Shown in pieces: positions 63,520 through 64,000 of a stretch of DNA of 64,000 bases (position 1 is its first letter; every line of letters begins with the position of its first letter). The position numbers and the translations under genes were made by a program. The DNA is from Bartonella ancashensis (GTDB taxonomy: Bacteria > Pseudomonadota > Alphaproteobacteria > Rhizobiales > Rhizobiaceae), in contig NZ_CP010401.1 in NCBI RefSeq assembly GCF_001281405.1, positions 1,202,001 through 1,266,000 on the forward strand, given 5' to 3'. The notes below the pieces were generated by a model. It made no database searches, was not told where the DNA came from, and was given only the letters and a program-made list of their open reading frames with translations.

Positions 63520-63756
63520 CTACGCAGAAGCTTTATCAATAAACTTTACTGCATCACTAACCGTAAAAATCGTCTCGGCAGCATCATCTGGGATTTCTAT
63601 ACCGAATTCCTCTTCAAAAGCCATAACAAGCTCAACCGTATCAAGGCTATCTGCTCCAAGATCATCAATAAAGCTCGCATTCTCTACTACCTTGTCTGCG
63701 TCAACTCCAAGATGCTCCACGATAATCTTCTTAACACGCTCTTCTGTATCACTCAT
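63520..63756 (-). CDS. acpP: Acyl carrier protein
   Basis: The 78-residue carrier of fatty-acid intermediates. Ser37 in [13 protein letters not shown] is the 4'-phosphopantetheine site, in a strongly acidic four-helix sequence. Just upstream of fabF, its partner. fabG is expected further right, outside the window. Confidence 0.98.
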   Translation of the reverse strand: MSDTEERVKKIIVEHLGVDADKVVENASFIDDLGADSLDTVELVMAFEEEFGIEIPDDAAETIFTVSDAVKFIDKASA

Positions 63757-64000
63757 ATTGAAATCCTTAAACTAATTAATTTTCTGTATTTAGCTAACCA
63801 TGCAGCTTCATCTAACCAAATGATAGATATATTACCATAGAATTTTAATCAAAACTCAGCACATATTGTGGATACTCCCTATTCAACGAACCAGTTAGAA
63901 ATCCTGCACAAGCCCAGCAACCGTTATACAAAACAAATACCTCGTTCCATTTCGTGCACCGTTATCTAGAATAATACGATTTATAAATCAATGTAGAATC
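63757..64000. other. Non-coding right end of the window
   Basis: This is 244 AT-rich bases upstream of acpP without a supportable gene. It should hold the acpP promoter; fabG is not reached. Confidence 0.5.

Overview
The window is ordinary bacterial chromosome from a low-GC member of the Rhizobiales, and the gene content and order point to Bartonella or something very close. The evidence is a set of alphaproteobacterial neighbourhoods in AT-rich sequence with unusually long intergenic gaps: clpP-clpX-lon-hup, ntrY-ntrX-trkA, pdhA-pdhB(lipoyl)-pdhC-lpdA-lipA-ratA, tatABC-serS-pcm-lytM, and acpP-fabF-mltG-gmk facing lptF-lptG-lptD-surA-pdxA-rsmA. There is also a two-cysteine AIDA/pertactin-type autotransporter of the sort used by host-associated Bartonella. 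The species cannot be fixed from the sequence alone. I see no phage, insertion sequence, CRISPR array or rRNA, and one tRNA.

Layout. 1-5.1 kb: gatB (cut by the window edge), tig, tRNA-Leu(UAG), trmFO with a shifted 3' end, and hup. 5.3-10 kb: the quality-control cluster lon, clpX, clpP. 10.5-15.6 kb: potassium/nitrogen signalling operon ntrY-ntrX-trkA. 16.1-24.4 kb: isoprenoid enzyme IspDF (apparently starting at ATT), then the pyruvate dehydrogenase and lipoate block. 25.2-31.2 kb: ftsB, eno, kdsA, pyrG, secG, tpiA. 31.4-37.3 kb: ppiD, a squalene/phytoene-synthase-like gene overlapping a Mth938-like gene, yajC, and a LysM/LytM lipoprotein. 37.4-42.3 kb: pcm, serS, tatCBA, nagZ. 42.9-46.8 kb: rlmJ, uvrC, pgsA. 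47.2-52.3 kb: ndk, autotransporter, holC. 52.7-60.2 kb: lipopolysaccharide export and outer-membrane biogenesis genes lptF-lptG-lptD-surA, running into pdxA and rsmA. 60.2-63.8 kb: gmk, mltG, fabF, acpP on the other strand.

How they work together. Most genes are housekeeping. Central carbon flux runs through TpiA and enolase to the PDH complex, with LipA making its cofactor. Envelope construction is heavily represented: KdsA for Kdo, LptD/F/G for LPS export, SurA and PpiD for folding, TatABC, SecG and YajC for export, and MltG, NagZ and a LytM factor for peptidoglycan. Proteostasis comes from trigger factor, ClpXP and Lon.

The most interesting points are subtle rather than a new system: (i) a probable frameshift in simple repeats at the 3' end of trmFO; (ii) a probable ATT initiation codon on ispDF with an ideal Shine-Dalgarno; (iii) translationally coupled homologues of the mitochondrial complex I assembly factors NDUFAF3 and NDUFAF6, next to yajC but without the secDF gene I would expect between them; (iv) a LytM factor lacking most catalytic residues; and (v) repeated absence of genes that rhizobial relatives carry at these loci (secDF, surE, scpAB, pepA, dusB-ntrBC), each replaced by a short non-coding gap. 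Statements about relatives come from memory of gene order, not from a search.
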